Shown: positions 1-7,010, numbered from the stretch's first letter. The stretch: 16,791 bases of DNA from an uncultured Marvinbryantia sp. (GCA_934394985.1 CAKRRF010000046.1:1-16791), one strand, 5' to 3'. The notes: generated from the letters alone by a model not told the origin. Numbers and translations are program-made.

Positions 1-33
1 AGTTATACACATTATCCACATTTTTGTGAATAA
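1..33. other. Cluster of three DnaA boxes (possible edge of oriC)
   Basis: Three 9-mers fit the DnaA-box consensus TTATNCACA exactly: TTATACACA (3-11, + strand), TTATCCACA (12-20, + strand) and TGTGAATAA (25-33, which is TTATTCACA on the - strand). A fourth near-match (one mismatch), TGTGTATAC, lies at 123-131. The surroundings are AT-rich. Three exact boxes within 33 bases is far more than chance spacing and is typical of replication-origin or dnaA-promoter regions. The window begins inside the cluster, so its full extent and the position of dnaA are unknown. Nearly all genes here run rightward, which fits a rightward fork leaving an origin at the left. Confidence 0.6.
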
Positions 34-157
34 CAAAAGTGGTTTACATAGGTTTTTTTCAGAACGAATGTTTTGGAGGTGTTTCACAAAAATGGCTGTT
101 TTTGAATGGGAAAAAAGAAGCCTGTGTATACAAAATAGTGCGCATCCTCGCGGAGCG

Positions 158-248
158 TTTATCTCAGTCGGAGATTGGACTCCCACTGAGACGAACTTGC
201 TGTTACTCACCACCTGAAAGAGGTGGGAGTCTTCTCGACTGAGATAAA
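158..248. repeat. 91-base structured element with 13-bp terminal inverted repeat
   Basis: A perfect 13-bp inverted repeat, TTTATCTCAGTCG (158-170) and CGACTGAGATAAA (236-248), encloses 65 bases. Inside, GACTCCCAC (178-186) can pair with GTGGGAGTC (223-231). Alternatively, CTC(A)CCACCT (206-215) pairs with AGGTGGGAG (221-229) around a GAAAG loop, and CTCAGT (162-167) pairs with ACTGAG (185-190). The two folds exclude each other. The CCACCT/AGGTGG hairpin near the right end resembles the right-end hairpins of IS200/IS605-type elements. The element could therefore be a small non-autonomous mobile remnant or a structured RNA. No transposase is present. The structure is read directly; identity is uncertain. 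Confidence 0.6.
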
Positions 249-253
249 ACTGC

Positions 254-282
254 TTGACTTTTTGAATGTTCTCAGATACCAT
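254..282 (+). promoter_or_regulatory. Putative sigma-A promoter of trmB
   Basis: TTGACT (254-259) and TACCAT (277-282) are separated by exactly 17 bases. This predicts a start near 289 and a leader of about 70 bases to trmB. The -35 matches the consensus at 5 of 6 positions and the -10 at 4 of 6. It lies 5 bases after the inverted-repeat element. Confidence 0.5.
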
Positions 283-360
283 GAACCGTAGAAAAAACAG
301 GGAATGTGGCAGGATCGTTTCGGTGTGAAGTGTAATCTGCCGCGATAATGGAGAACAAAC

Positions 361-1041
361 ATGAGATTGAGAAATATACCAAGAGCAAATGACGTGATTG
401 CATCCAGTCCGCTGGTGATTCAGGAGCCGAAGGCGCAGCGCGGACAGTGGCAGAAAGTGTTTGGCAATGATCATCCGATTCATATTGAAGTGGGGATGGG
501 AAAGGGACGGTTCATTACGGAACTGGCGAGAAAGCATCCGGAGATCAATTATATAGGCATTGAGCGTTATACCAGTGTTTTGCTTCGTGCGGTAGAAAAA
601 CTGCAGGGAAAAGAGCAGGCGGATGGAACCGCAGAGATGAAGCAGGATATACCTGAGAATCTGTATTTTATCTGTATGGATGCCACAGAGCTTCCGGAAG
701 TATTTGCACCGGAGGAAGTAGCGCAGATTTATCTGAACTTTTCAGATCCATGGCCAAAGGATCGTCATGCAAGACGCCGTCTGCCATCCAGACAGTTTCT
801 GGCTCGTTATGATCAGATTTTGAAAAAGAATGGAACCATTGAATTTAAGACGGACAATCGTGCACTGTTTGATTTTGCATTGGAGGAGATCGAACCGGCA
901 GGATGGAGACTGCTGATGCATACCTTTGATCTGCATGCAGATGCGGAACTGATGAAAGACAATATTATGACAGAATATGAAGAAAAGTTTGCATCCAAGG
1001 GTAATCCAATCTGCAAGATGGTCATTGACCGGGAGAAATAA
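361..1041 (+). CDS. trmB: tRNA (guanine(46)-N(7))-methyltransferase TrmB
   Basis: This cytoplasmic enzyme transfers a methyl group from S-adenosylmethionine to N7 of G46 in the variable loop of tRNAs. The 226-residue length is normal for the family. Residues 43-49 (EVGMGKG) form the SAM-binding glycine loop, and 66-69 (GIER) is the usual acidic strand after it. NFSDPWPKDRHARRRL at 126-141 is the TrmB signature (DPWPKxRHxKRR), and FKTDN at 162-166 is the conserved C-terminal substrate motif. Between residues 83 and 99 there is a short polar insertion relative to the minimal fold. The start is set by TGGAGAA at 349-355, 5-7 bases upstream. The gene appears to be transcribed alone and ends in front of a bidirectional terminator. 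Confidence 0.95.
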   Translation: MRLRNIPRANDVIASSPLVIQEPKAQRGQWQKVFGNDHPIHIEVGMGKGRFITELARKHPEINYIGIERYTSVLLRAVEKLQGKEQADGTAEMKQDIPENLYFICMDATELPEVFAPEEVAQIYLNFSDPWPKDRHARRRLPSRQFLARYDQILKKNGTIEFKTDNRALFDFALEEIEPAGWRLLMHTFDLHADAELMKDNIMTEYEEKFASKGNPICKMVIDREK

Positions 1042-1334
1042 AAGCGGAGTGCCGATTTCACGATATGCGAATGTGGGCAGGATTGTGGAAGTACGAAGTG
1101 CGGAACAATCTGTAAGGCATTTTTGAACCTTACATCATATGAATATAATAAGAAGAAATGCGTTGGGAATGACAGGATTGTGCGAAAACAGGGATGGAAA
1201 AATCAGATCATGTTCTTTTTCTATGACCGCCGGATTGGCGGAAAACGTATGATGCAAATGAGAAAGTCTTTTCAGGAGGTTTCTGGCATATTGCGAGGGG
1301 AACCACAGAAAAAGAAGAGATGATGAAATACCCA
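1042..1334. other. Intergenic stretch with two small dyads, no gene seen
   Basis: No convincing gene is present. Two small dyads are visible: TGTAAGG / CCTTACA (1111-1134, 10-base loop) and CCGCC-GGATT-GGCGG (1227-1241). Neither is followed by a T-run, so neither looks like a terminator. A 66-codon open frame at 1123-1323 starts with TTG, has no ribosome binding site and no recognisable composition. Confidence 0.6.
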
Positions 1335-1397
1335 AAACAAATACCCCTTTCTGATGGACAGATAAAAATCTGTTCTCAGAAAGGGGTGTTTGTTTTT
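1335..1397. terminator. Bidirectional intrinsic terminator between trmB and the transporter
   Basis: A long stem forms between 1335-1354 and 1376-1395, with AAACA and CCCCTTTCTGA on the left arm and TCAGAAAGGGG and TGTTT on the right arm. An inner hairpin ACAGAT-AAAA-ATCTGT caps it. T-rich tracts lie on the right for + strand transcripts and on the left, as AAAACAAA, for - strand transcripts. It sits directly after the stop codon of the - strand transporter and can serve both convergent genes. Confidence 0.9.
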
Positions 1398-2606
1398 TCA
1401 GATATGTTCACGGTCGATATTTTTTTTCTGTAAAATCCGATCGATCAGAAGGTTCAGCAGGTAAACCAGAATGGCACCAATCGGCACACTGAGGAACATA
1501 CCCAGTACACCGGCGATTTTGCCTCCCAGGGTGATGGATATGATGATCCAGAGCGGCTTCATGCCGACAGAATTTCCCATCAGCTTTGGCCCAAGATACA
1601 GGCCGTCAAACTGTTGAAGAATCAGAATCATGATCAGGAATCCGAGAGACTTCCATGGATTCACGATCAACAGGATCAGAAAACCGGGAATGGCACCGAT
1701 GAATGGACCAAAGTAGGGAATCATGTTGGTGATACCTACCACGATACTAATCAATACTGCATAATCCAGACTGAAAATGGTCATAAAGACAAAACACAGA
1801 CATCCGATAATCAGGGAATCCAGTGCTTTACTGACCATAAAATTTGTAAAGATATTGTTACATTCCCGCAGAACCTGAATAGAACCTTCGATATACTCTT
1901 CCGGTACAAAGCTGTACAGGATAATCTTAATCAGCTTTTTCAGACCTTTTTTATCGCCCAGTATATAAATAGAAACAATCAGTGCAACGATGGAATTTAA
2001 TACCCACTGCACAATGGAGACAGAAGCATTGTAAATAGCCGGGACAATATCGCTGGCAAAATTCCGAATAGTGGAAATCAGGTTTGGCAGCATATCGTTG
2101 ACAGCCTTCTGAATATCAGACATATCCGTATTTGGAAAATGCTTCTGCAGGTTATTGAAAAAGTCCGTGGTAAGACGGTAGATTTTCGGCAGAGAGTTGA
2201 CCAGCTCGGTAATGCTGGAAAATACCTGCGGTACAATGAATATGATGCAGATCAGAATCAGACCGAGCACCAGGACATAGGCCAGAATGCAGGCCAGAAT
2301 ACGGCATACATTTTTCTTTTTTATTTTTAAATAGCGCTCCATGAGAAAACAAATTCGATTAATGATCGGATTCATAATCATGGCAATCAGGACACCCATC
2401 AGGAACGGCATCAGTACATTCAGGACACGTTTGATCCCATTTGTTACTGCGAAGGGCGTCATCACAACTCTGACAATCAGGGCACCCAGCAGAATAACGG
2501 TTACCGCATAAATGCAGATCGTAAAATAACGGTTATTGGGCAGGAACTTCTGTCGCTTCTCTGGTCTGGATGGATCCTCATGGGAAACATTCCGTTTTTC
2601 ATTCAT
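1398..2606 (-). CDS. AI-2E (TqsA/YhhQ-like PerM) family transporter
   Basis: This is an integral membrane protein of 402 residues, within the usual range for the AI-2E transporter family (PF01594). A basic cytoplasmic N-terminus (about 1-27) leads into two hydrophobic segments, then a soluble helical stretch around residues 130-200 (periodic SITELVNSLPKIY-type helix). A group of C-terminal membrane helices follows, including the conserved IPYFGPFIGAIPG motif and a glycine-rich SVGMKPLWIIISITLGGK segment. The family is named for autoinducer-2 export in E. coli, but members also include Na+/H+ or Na+/Li+ antiporters and proteins of unknown substrate, so the substrate cannot be stated. GAGGTAG precedes the ATG. 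It has its own promoter at 2636-2664 and terminates at 1335-1397. It is the only - strand gene in the window. Confidence 0.88.
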   Translation of the reverse strand: MNEKRNVSHEDPSRPEKRQKFLPNNRYFTICIYAVTVILLGALIVRVVMTPFAVTNGIKRVLNVLMPFLMGVLIAMIMNPIINRICFLMERYLKIKKKNVCRILACILAYVLVLGLILICIIFIVPQVFSSITELVNSLPKIYRLTTDFFNNLQKHFPNTDMSDIQKAVNDMLPNLISTIRNFASDIVPAIYNASVSIVQWVLNSIVALIVSIYILGDKKGLKKLIKIILYSFVPEEYIEGSIQVLRECNNIFTNFMVSKALDSLIIGCLCFVFMTIFSLDYAVLISIVVGITNMIPYFGPFIGAIPGFLILLIVNPWKSLGFLIMILILQQFDGLYLGPKLMGNSVGMKPLWIIISITLGGKIAGVLGMFLSVPIGAILVYLLNLLIDRILQKKNIDREHI

Positions 2607-2635
2607 TTCACTACCTCACAAATCATTTTACACTC

Positions 2636-2664
2636 AGTATAACCGCTTTTTAGGAGACATACAA
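2636..2664 (-). promoter_or_regulatory. Putative promoter of the AI-2E family transporter
   Basis: On the - strand, TTGTAT (2664-2659) and TATACT (2641-2636) are 17 bases apart. This places transcription start near 2630 and gives a leader of about 25 bases to the ATG at 2606. It is divergent from the tRNA-Lys promoter about 75 bases away. Confidence 0.65.
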
Positions 2665-2737
2665 GCATCCATTTTCCTAAAAATCTTAAATGTTTGAAAG
2701 AATTGTAAAATTTTTTTGAAAAAAATAAAAAAAACAC

Positions 2738-2766
2738 TTGCAAAATAGAAAAACATATCATATAAT
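2738..2766 (+). promoter_or_regulatory. Strong promoter of tRNA-Lys, with A/T-tract UP region
   Basis: TTGCAA (2738-2743) and a perfect TATAAT (2761-2766) are 17 bases apart. Directly upstream, 2708-2736 is almost wholly A and T in phased runs, as expected of an UP element at stable-RNA promoters. The predicted start is near 2773. The leader then begins with a perfect dyad, TTGTTCG-GAG-CGAACAA (2772-2788), ending 11 bases before the tRNA. Confidence 0.8.
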
Positions 2767-2799
2767 ATCATTTGTTCGGAGCGAACAACAAATAAATAA

Positions 2800-2872
2800 G
2801 CGCGATTAGCTCAGTTGGTAGAGCACCTGACTCTTAATCAGGGTGTCCAGGGTTCGAGCCCCTGATCGCGCA
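2800..2872 (+). tRNA. tRNA-Lys (anticodon CUU)
   Basis: This is a 73-base cloverleaf. The acceptor stem GCGCGAT pairs with ATCGCGC with discriminator A at 2872. The D arm contains AGCTCAGTTGGTAGAGC. The anticodon stem CTGA / TCAG holds the loop CTCTTAA, giving anticodon CTT, which reads AAG lysine codons. The T arm contains GGTTCGAGCCC. CCA is not encoded; the next bases are TCA, so it must be added after transcription. The gene stands alone with its own promoter and a terminator downstream. Confidence 0.97.
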
Positions 2873-2935
2873 TCAAAGGTCTTAGTTATTGGACGTAGAA
2901 CCAGTGGCTAGGGCTTTTTACTTTGCAGAAAAGGG

Positions 2936-2961
2936 GCTATGCATATAGCTGCTTTTTTTTT
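2936..2961 (+). terminator. Intrinsic terminator downstream of tRNA-Lys
   Basis: GCTAT-GCAT-ATAGC (2936-2949) forms a short hairpin, followed by TGC and an uninterrupted run of nine T (2953-2961). Confidence 0.7.
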
Positions 2962-3059
2962 ATGTTTGCTATGTAAATACAATAACATCGCAGATTGTAT
3001 CTCATGTACAGAAAAAGATACGAAATTTTTTTAAAATTAGCATGGATATTTTTGGCACA

Positions 3060-3098
3060 TGGTGTTACTCTATAAATTGTATGTTTTGGTAAGACCAA
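3060..3098 (+). promoter_or_regulatory. GntR/FadR-type operator dyads around the likely rsmH-lrgAB promoter
   Basis: TTGGT-AAG-ACCAA (3086-3098) is a perfect dyad matching the TGGTNNNACCA pattern bound by FadR-subfamily GntR regulators such as PdhR and LldR. A weaker copy, TGGT-GTT-ACT (3060-3069), lies with its centre 27 bases upstream. A -10-like TATAAA (3071-3076) lies between the two; no good -35 is visible (TTTTTG at 3049-3054, 16 bases upstream, is weak). A repressor bound here would cover the start region. No gntR gene is in the window. Confidence 0.5.
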
Positions 3099-3146
3099 TT
3101 ACCGGGAGAATCAGACCACAGGAAATGTTCTGGATGTGAGAACACA

Positions 3147-3179
3147 GGGGACAATGAAAAGTCAGACCACACTGTCCCC
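3147..3179 (+). promoter_or_regulatory. Leader hairpin before rsmH
   Basis: GGGGACA (3147-3153) pairs perfectly with TGTCCCC (3173-3179) around a 19-base loop. The decamer TCAGACCACA occurs once before the hairpin and once in its loop (3111-3120 and 3162-3171). The hairpin ends about 9 bases before the ribosome binding site of rsmH. Its function is unknown. Confidence 0.4.
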
Positions 3180-3198
3180 AATGAAATGGAGGGAGATA

Positions 3199-4248
3199 AT
3201 GGAAAATACTCAGCCACATAAGCGTCGTGTCCGATATAAGGGCACACATCCTCGAAAATATGAGGAGAAGTATAAGGAACTGAATCCTGAGAAGTATGCG
3301 GATACAGTTGCAAAGGTGATCCGTAAGGGAAGTACCCCTGCGGGAATGCATATTTCGATCTGCGTGAAGGAGATTCTGGATTTTCTGCAGATTCAGCCTG
3401 GACAGAAGGGACTGGATGCCACGCTGGGATATGGCGGGCACAGCCGCAAGATGATGGAATGCCTGAAAGGAGAAGGACATCTGTATGCTCTGGATGTGGA
3501 TCCCATTGAGATCGTAAAGACGACAAAGCGTCTGGAAGAGGCCGGATACGGAGCGGATCTATTTACTTCGATTCAGGAAAACTTTGCCAATATAGACAGG
3601 ATTGGCAGAGAGTACGGTCCGTTTGATTTTTGTATGGCGGATCTGGGCGTATCCTCCATGCAGATTGATAATCCGGAGCGAGGATTTTCTTATAAGCTGG
3701 ACGGACCGCTGGATCTGCGGCTGAATCCGGAAAAAGGCGTTTCTGCTGCGCAGCGTCTGCGGGAAGTGACCAGAGAAGAACTGGAAGGTATGCTGGTAGA
3801 GAATTCAGATGAACCATATGCGGATAAGATTGCAACAGAAGTGGCAAAGACCTTCCGCAAAGGACAGAAAATCGAGACAACGACTGATCTTCGGGAAACG
3901 ATTGAACGGGCGTTGGCATTTCTGCCGGATAATAAGGAAAAGAAAGATATCCTGAAAAAAACCTGTCAGAGAACGTTTCAGGCGCTTCGTATTGACGTAA
4001 ACAGTGAATTTGAAGTACTGGAGGCGTTTCTGGAAAAACTGCCGGACATCATGGCGCCGGGAGGAAGAATTGCGATTCTTACTTTCCACTCCGGAGAGGA
4101 CCGTCTGGTGAAGAAAGCATTTCAGACATATTATAAGGAAGGAATTTTTCAGGATATTGCAAAAGAAGTGATCCGGCCTTCTGCAGAAGAATGCAGAGCC
4201 AATGGGCGGGCACGATCTACAAAAATGCGTTGGGCGATCAAAGCCTGA
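3199..4248 (+). CDS. rsmH: 16S rRNA (cytosine(1402)-N(4))-methyltransferase RsmH, long form
   Basis: RsmH methylates N4 of C1402 in the decoding centre of 16S rRNA using SAM. Residues 73-82 (DATLGYGGHS) are the SAM-binding signature. DLGVSSMQID at 148-157 followed by RGFSY and LDLRL is the family's hallmark block, and a C-terminal ILTFHSGEDRLVKKAF matches the conserved FHSLEDRxVK motif with G replacing L. The protein has 349 residues against about 310 in most relatives; the extra part is a lysine/arginine-rich N-terminus (1-48) ahead of the TPAGMHI segment. I chose ATG 3199 because GGAGG lies at 3188-3192; an in-frame ATG at 3136 would add 21 residues without a comparable site. The gene stands 22 bases before lrgA rather than in a cell-division (dcw) cluster. 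Confidence 0.9.
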   Translation: MENTQPHKRRVRYKGTHPRKYEEKYKELNPEKYADTVAKVIRKGSTPAGMHISICVKEILDFLQIQPGQKGLDATLGYGGHSRKMMECLKGEGHLYALDVDPIEIVKTTKRLEEAGYGADLFTSIQENFANIDRIGREYGPFDFCMADLGVSSMQIDNPERGFSYKLDGPLDLRLNPEKGVSAAQRLREVTREELEGMLVENSDEPYADKIATEVAKTFRKGQKIETTTDLRETIERALAFLPDNKEKKDILKKTCQRTFQALRIDVNSEFEVLEAFLEKLPDIMAPGGRIAILTFHSGEDRLVKKAFQTYYKEGIFQDIAKEVIRPSAEECRANGRARSTKMRWAIKA

Positions 4249-4270
4249 CAGAAAGAAAGGAAGTAATCAC

Positions 4271-4645
4271 TTGAAGTATCTCAGACAATTTATGATTATT
4301 TTGCTGGTGTCCTTCGCAGGAGAATTGCTGAAATATGTCATTCCCCTTCCGGTACCGGCAAGCATTTACGGACTGGTAATATTATTTATCCTGCTGGAAA
4401 CAGGTGTACTGAAACTGAGTGCGGTAAAAGACACATCGGTATTTTTGATTGAAATCATGCCGCTGATGTTTATTCCGGCCGGCGTAGGACTGATGGAATC
4501 CTGGGGAGACTTAAACAGTATGCTGGTGGAAGTCATTGTGATTATTCTCATATCTACCGTGCTGGTGATGGGAATATCAGGAAAAGTGACAGAACTGGTA
4601 TTAAAACGCTGTGCGGGCAGAAAAGGAGATGCTAAGGATGAATAA
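4271..4645 (+). CDS. lrgA: CidA/LrgA family membrane protein (LrgA)
   Basis: This small holin-like membrane protein has 124 residues and four predicted hydrophobic segments. Residues 25-34 (PLPVPASIYG) match the CidA/LrgA motif IPxPxSxxG, and 63-75 (MPLMFIPAGVGLM) match the second family signature. Known relatives work with LrgB: in staphylococci as modulators of murein hydrolase activity and cell lysis, and in Bacillus subtilis (PftAB) as a pyruvate transporter. I assign the start to TTG at 4271, which follows AAAGGAAG with normal spacing. A longer frame from ATG 4202 would overlap rsmH and add a hydrophilic, non-family N-terminus. It overlaps the start of lrgB by 8 bases, so the two are translationally coupled. 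Confidence 0.88.
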   Translation: MKYLRQFMIILLVSFAGELLKYVIPLPVPASIYGLVILFILLETGVLKLSAVKDTSVFLIEIMPLMFIPAGVGLMESWGDLNSMLVEVIVIILISTVLVMGISGKVTELVLKRCAGRKGDAKDE

Positions 4646-5330
4646 TGTTATGTTGGAATCCCTGTTTTTCGGGGTGTTGGTCAGCTGCGTAACTTACGAG
4701 CTGGGAGGCTGGCTGAAAAAAAAGACAAAGATCTCTCTGATCAATCCACTGTTGTTTTCGATTGTGGCAGTCATTGCCATCCTTCTGGCATGTCACATTG
4801 ATTATACTACTTATTATGAAGGTGCAAAATATCTGAGCTATCTGCTGACACCGGCGACGGTCTGTCTGGCTGTGCCATTATATGAACAGGTAGAGCTGCT
4901 AAAGAAAAATGCGGTAGCGATCATTGCCGGTATCCTGTCAGGTGCCCTGACCAGTATGACCTGTGTGCTGGTACTGGCCATTCTGTTTCATTTTTCCCAT
5001 GACCAGTATGTGACACTGCTTCCAAAGTCCATTACGACAGCCATTGGAATGGGAGTGTCAGAAGAACTGGGCGGATTTGTGACCATCACAGTAGCAGTGA
5101 TCATTATTACCGGAATTGTGGGAAATGTGATCGCAGAGTATGTCTGCAAGCTGTTTCACATCACGGATCCGATTGCAAAAGGAATCGGAATCGGATCGGC
5201 ATCTCATGCTATTGGAACATCAAAGGCGATGGAGATGGGAGAAGTTGAAGGCGCCATGAGCAGTTTGTCGATTGCGGTATCCGGAATCATCACTGTGGTG
5301 CTGGCGGCATTGTACGCCGGAATTTATTGA
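4638..5330 (+). CDS. lrgB: LrgB family membrane protein
   Basis: This integral membrane partner of LrgA has 230 residues, the usual LrgB length. The conserved LrgB signatures are present: [10 protein letters not shown] at 129-138 followed by SEELGG, and [16 protein letters not shown] at 187-202. Several hydrophobic segments span the whole protein and it ends almost immediately after the last helix. The start at ATG 4638 follows GGAG (4625-4628) at 9 bases. Together with lrgA it should form a membrane complex for pyruvate or small carboxylate movement, or for control of autolysis; the sequence does not decide which. A GntR-type operator of the pyruvate/lactate-responsive pattern upstream of the unit favours the carboxylate role (inference). 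Confidence 0.92.
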   Translation: MNNVMLESLFFGVLVSCVTYELGGWLKKKTKISLINPLLFSIVAVIAILLACHIDYTTYYEGAKYLSYLLTPATVCLAVPLYEQVELLKKNAVAIIAGILSGALTSMTCVLVLAILFHFSHDQYVTLLPKSITTAIGMGVSEELGGFVTITVAVIIITGIVGNVIAEYVCKLFHITDPIAKGIGIGSASHAIGTSKAMEMGEVEGAMSSLSIAVSGIITVVLAALYAGIY

Positions 5331-5418
5331 TGCTTATTTAAAAAAAGAACACGATTTGTTTGCATTGTTTTCACAAATTAAACACATATTTCCATTAATA
5401 TTAGTTTCAGAAACAAGG

Positions 5419-5477
5419 AAGAGAGATCCAGAAGGATCGATCTTATCAAATATGGTTTATAGAAGAAAGAAACCATA
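5419..5477 (+). promoter_or_regulatory. Two leader hairpins directly before the htrA ribosome binding site
   Basis: Hairpin 1 (5419-5444): AAGA and GATCC pair with GGATC and TCTT around an AGAA loop, with a symmetric GA/GA internal loop. Hairpin 2 (5451-5477): TATGGTTT pairs perfectly with AAACCATA around an 11-base loop. Its last base is the first A of AAGGAGG (5477-5483), the htrA ribosome binding site. No T-run follows, so they are not terminators. I could not place a confident -10/-35 pair in 5331-5418. Confidence 0.5.
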
Positions 5478-5488
5478 AGGAGGTATGG

Positions 5489-6874
5489 ATGATGAATAAA
5501 GCAAAAAAATTAGGTATTGCTCTTGCAGTGATTACCATTACAGGAACAGCTGGTACAGCAATCGGAGTAAACACATATAATGACAGAATCGCAGGAGTGA
5601 AGGCAGAGGAGTCTACAGAGACTGAGACAGAAGCGGATGCAAGCGGTATCACACTTGGCGCAGATGCTTCTACAGAAACAGAAGCTGCATCCGATGATGC
5701 CAACTATCTGCCGAATGTAAAAGAAATTGCTCAGAACGCAATGCCATCGATTGTAGCGATCACGAATCAGAGTAAAGAAACGATTCAGTTCTGGGGACAG
5801 GAATATGAACAGGACAGCGAAAGCACAGGTTCAGGTATTATCGTTGGTAAAAGCGATACAGAGCTGCTGATTGCTACGAACAACCATGTAGTACAGGATG
5901 CAGATCAGCTGACAGTTCTCTTCAGCGCAGATACAGAAGATGAAGAGGATAAGATGGTTACCGCACAGGTAAAAGGTACAGATTCTTCCCTTGACCTGGC
6001 AGTCGTAGCAGTGAAACTGGAAGATATTCCAGATGATGTGATGGATCAGATCAAAGTAATTGAGATCGGTGATTCTGATCAGGTAAAGGTCGGTGACTGG
6101 TCAATAGCAATTGGTAATGCACTTGGTTATGGTCAGTCCGTAACATTTGGTATTGTCAGTGCACTGAATCGTGAAGTAACACTTGCAACAGATAATGGTG
6201 AACTGACACAGAACATGATTCAGACCGATGCAGCGATCAACTTTGGTAACAGCGGCGGTGCTCTTCTGGATGAGAATGGACGCCTGATCGGTATCAATTC
6301 TGCAAAGGCTTCCAGCACAGGTGTGGAAGGCATGGGATATGCGATCCCGATTAATACTGCAAAATCAGTAATCGAAGATCTGATGAATCAGACAACCAGA
6401 ACAAAAGCAGATGCAGATAAAGCAGGTGCACTGGGCGTTCGTGTGACAAATGTATCGGAAGAAGCAAGACAGATGTACAACATTCCGGCAGGTGCTTATG
6501 TATATGAAGTAACAAAAGACGGTGCCGCAGATCAGGCAGGTATCAAACAGGGCGATATCATTACCAAACTGGATAAGACTACGATCAGCTCCATGAGTGA
6601 ACTTCTTGACAGAATTCAGTATTATGAAGCAGGTGAAAGCGTAGATGTAACGGTTAAGAGATCTGGTGACAACGGATATGAAGAACAGGTAATCACCGTT
6701 ACACTGCAGGCAAAAGAAAACACAGACAGTTCTTCTGACCCATCTTCTCAGGAGGAAGAAAGCACAGAAGAATATCAGGATGACCAGTCAGGCATAGAAG
6801 ACTGGATGCAGAGCCCGGAACAGAGCGAGACACAGCCTGGCAGAAAGGCAACCGGATTTGGATTTTTCTTTTAA
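5489..6874 (+). CDS. HtrA/DegP-like exported PDZ serine protease
   Basis: This is a quality-control protease of the cell envelope (461 residues). Residues 1-39 form a basic start plus hydrophobic segment, acting as signal peptide or membrane anchor. Residues 40-75 are a Thr/Glu-rich acidic linker. The trypsin-like domain (about 76-305) shows the catalytic triad: His133 in TNNHVV, Asp169 in SLDLAVV and Ser255 in NFGNSGGALL. One PDZ domain follows at about 312-408 (GALGVRV, then GAADQAGIKQGDIITKLD). The tail from 409 is acidic and Ser/Glu/Gln-rich, ending in a hydrophobic GFGFFF. AAGGAGG at 5477-5483 supports ATG 5489, with ATG 5492 as an equal alternative. Codon use (GGT, GAA, AAA) suggests high expression. 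It is probably monocistronic, ending at the terminator at 6959-6998. Confidence 0.93.
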   Translation: MMNKAKKLGIALAVITITGTAGTAIGVNTYNDRIAGVKAEESTETETEADASGITLGADASTETEAASDDANYLPNVKEIAQNAMPSIVAITNQSKETIQFWGQEYEQDSESTGSGIIVGKSDTELLIATNNHVVQDADQLTVLFSADTEDEEDKMVTAQVKGTDSSLDLAVVAVKLEDIPDDVMDQIKVIEIGDSDQVKVGDWSIAIGNALGYGQSVTFGIVSALNREVTLATDNGELTQNMIQTDAAINFGNSGGALLDENGRLIGINSAKASSTGVEGMGYAIPINTAKSVIEDLMNQTTRTKADADKAGALGVRVTNVSEEARQMYNIPAGAYVYEVTKDGAADQAGIKQGDIITKLDKTTISSMSELLDRIQYYEAGESVDVTVKRSGDNGYEEQVITVTLQAKENTDSSSDPSSQEEESTEEYQDDQSGIEDWMQSPEQSETQPGRKATGFGFFF

Positions 6875-6958
6875 AATCCGTTCAATATAGATGTAACTGT
6901 TAATAAATTTTTTCAAGTTTCAAAACCCCCCTTTAAATGAATATGATATGATGAAGGA

Positions 6959-6998
6959 AAGCGGATTCACTGGAAATGTGGAGCCGCTTTTCTTTTTC
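6959..6998 (+). terminator. Intrinsic terminator after the HtrA-like protease gene
   Basis: AAGCGG (6959-6964) pairs with CCGCTT (6984-6989), extended by TTCAC / GTGGA inside, and is followed by TTTTCTTTTTC. It lies about 85 bases past the stop codon. Confidence 0.85.
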
Positions 6999-7010
6999 TA
7001 AGGCTGTCTT

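Noticed and set aside
26..242. Two open frames of 63 and 67 codons at the left edge
   Set aside because: Both run straight through the inverted-repeat element and the DnaA-box flank and lack ribosome binding sites; they are chance frames in structured noncoding DNA.
1123..1323. 66-codon open frame after trmB as a small gene
   Set aside because: It needs a TTG start, has no ribosome binding site, and its residues look random (KKK, FFF, MMQM). Nothing supports translation.
3136..3198. Upstream ATG as the start of RsmH
   Set aside because: The segment crosses the GGGGACA / TGTCCCC hairpin and the GGAGG that fits ATG 3199; the extra residues are not of family character.
4202..4270. ATG 4202 as the start of LrgA
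   Set aside because: It would overlap rsmH by 47 bases and add a hydrophilic stretch before the first helix. TTG 4271 has a well-placed AAAGGAAG.
6918..6952. Promoter (TTTCAA ... TATGAT) after the protease gene
   Set aside because: The predicted start would fall directly at the terminator hairpin at 6959, so any transcript would be trivial. Probably chance AT-rich matches.
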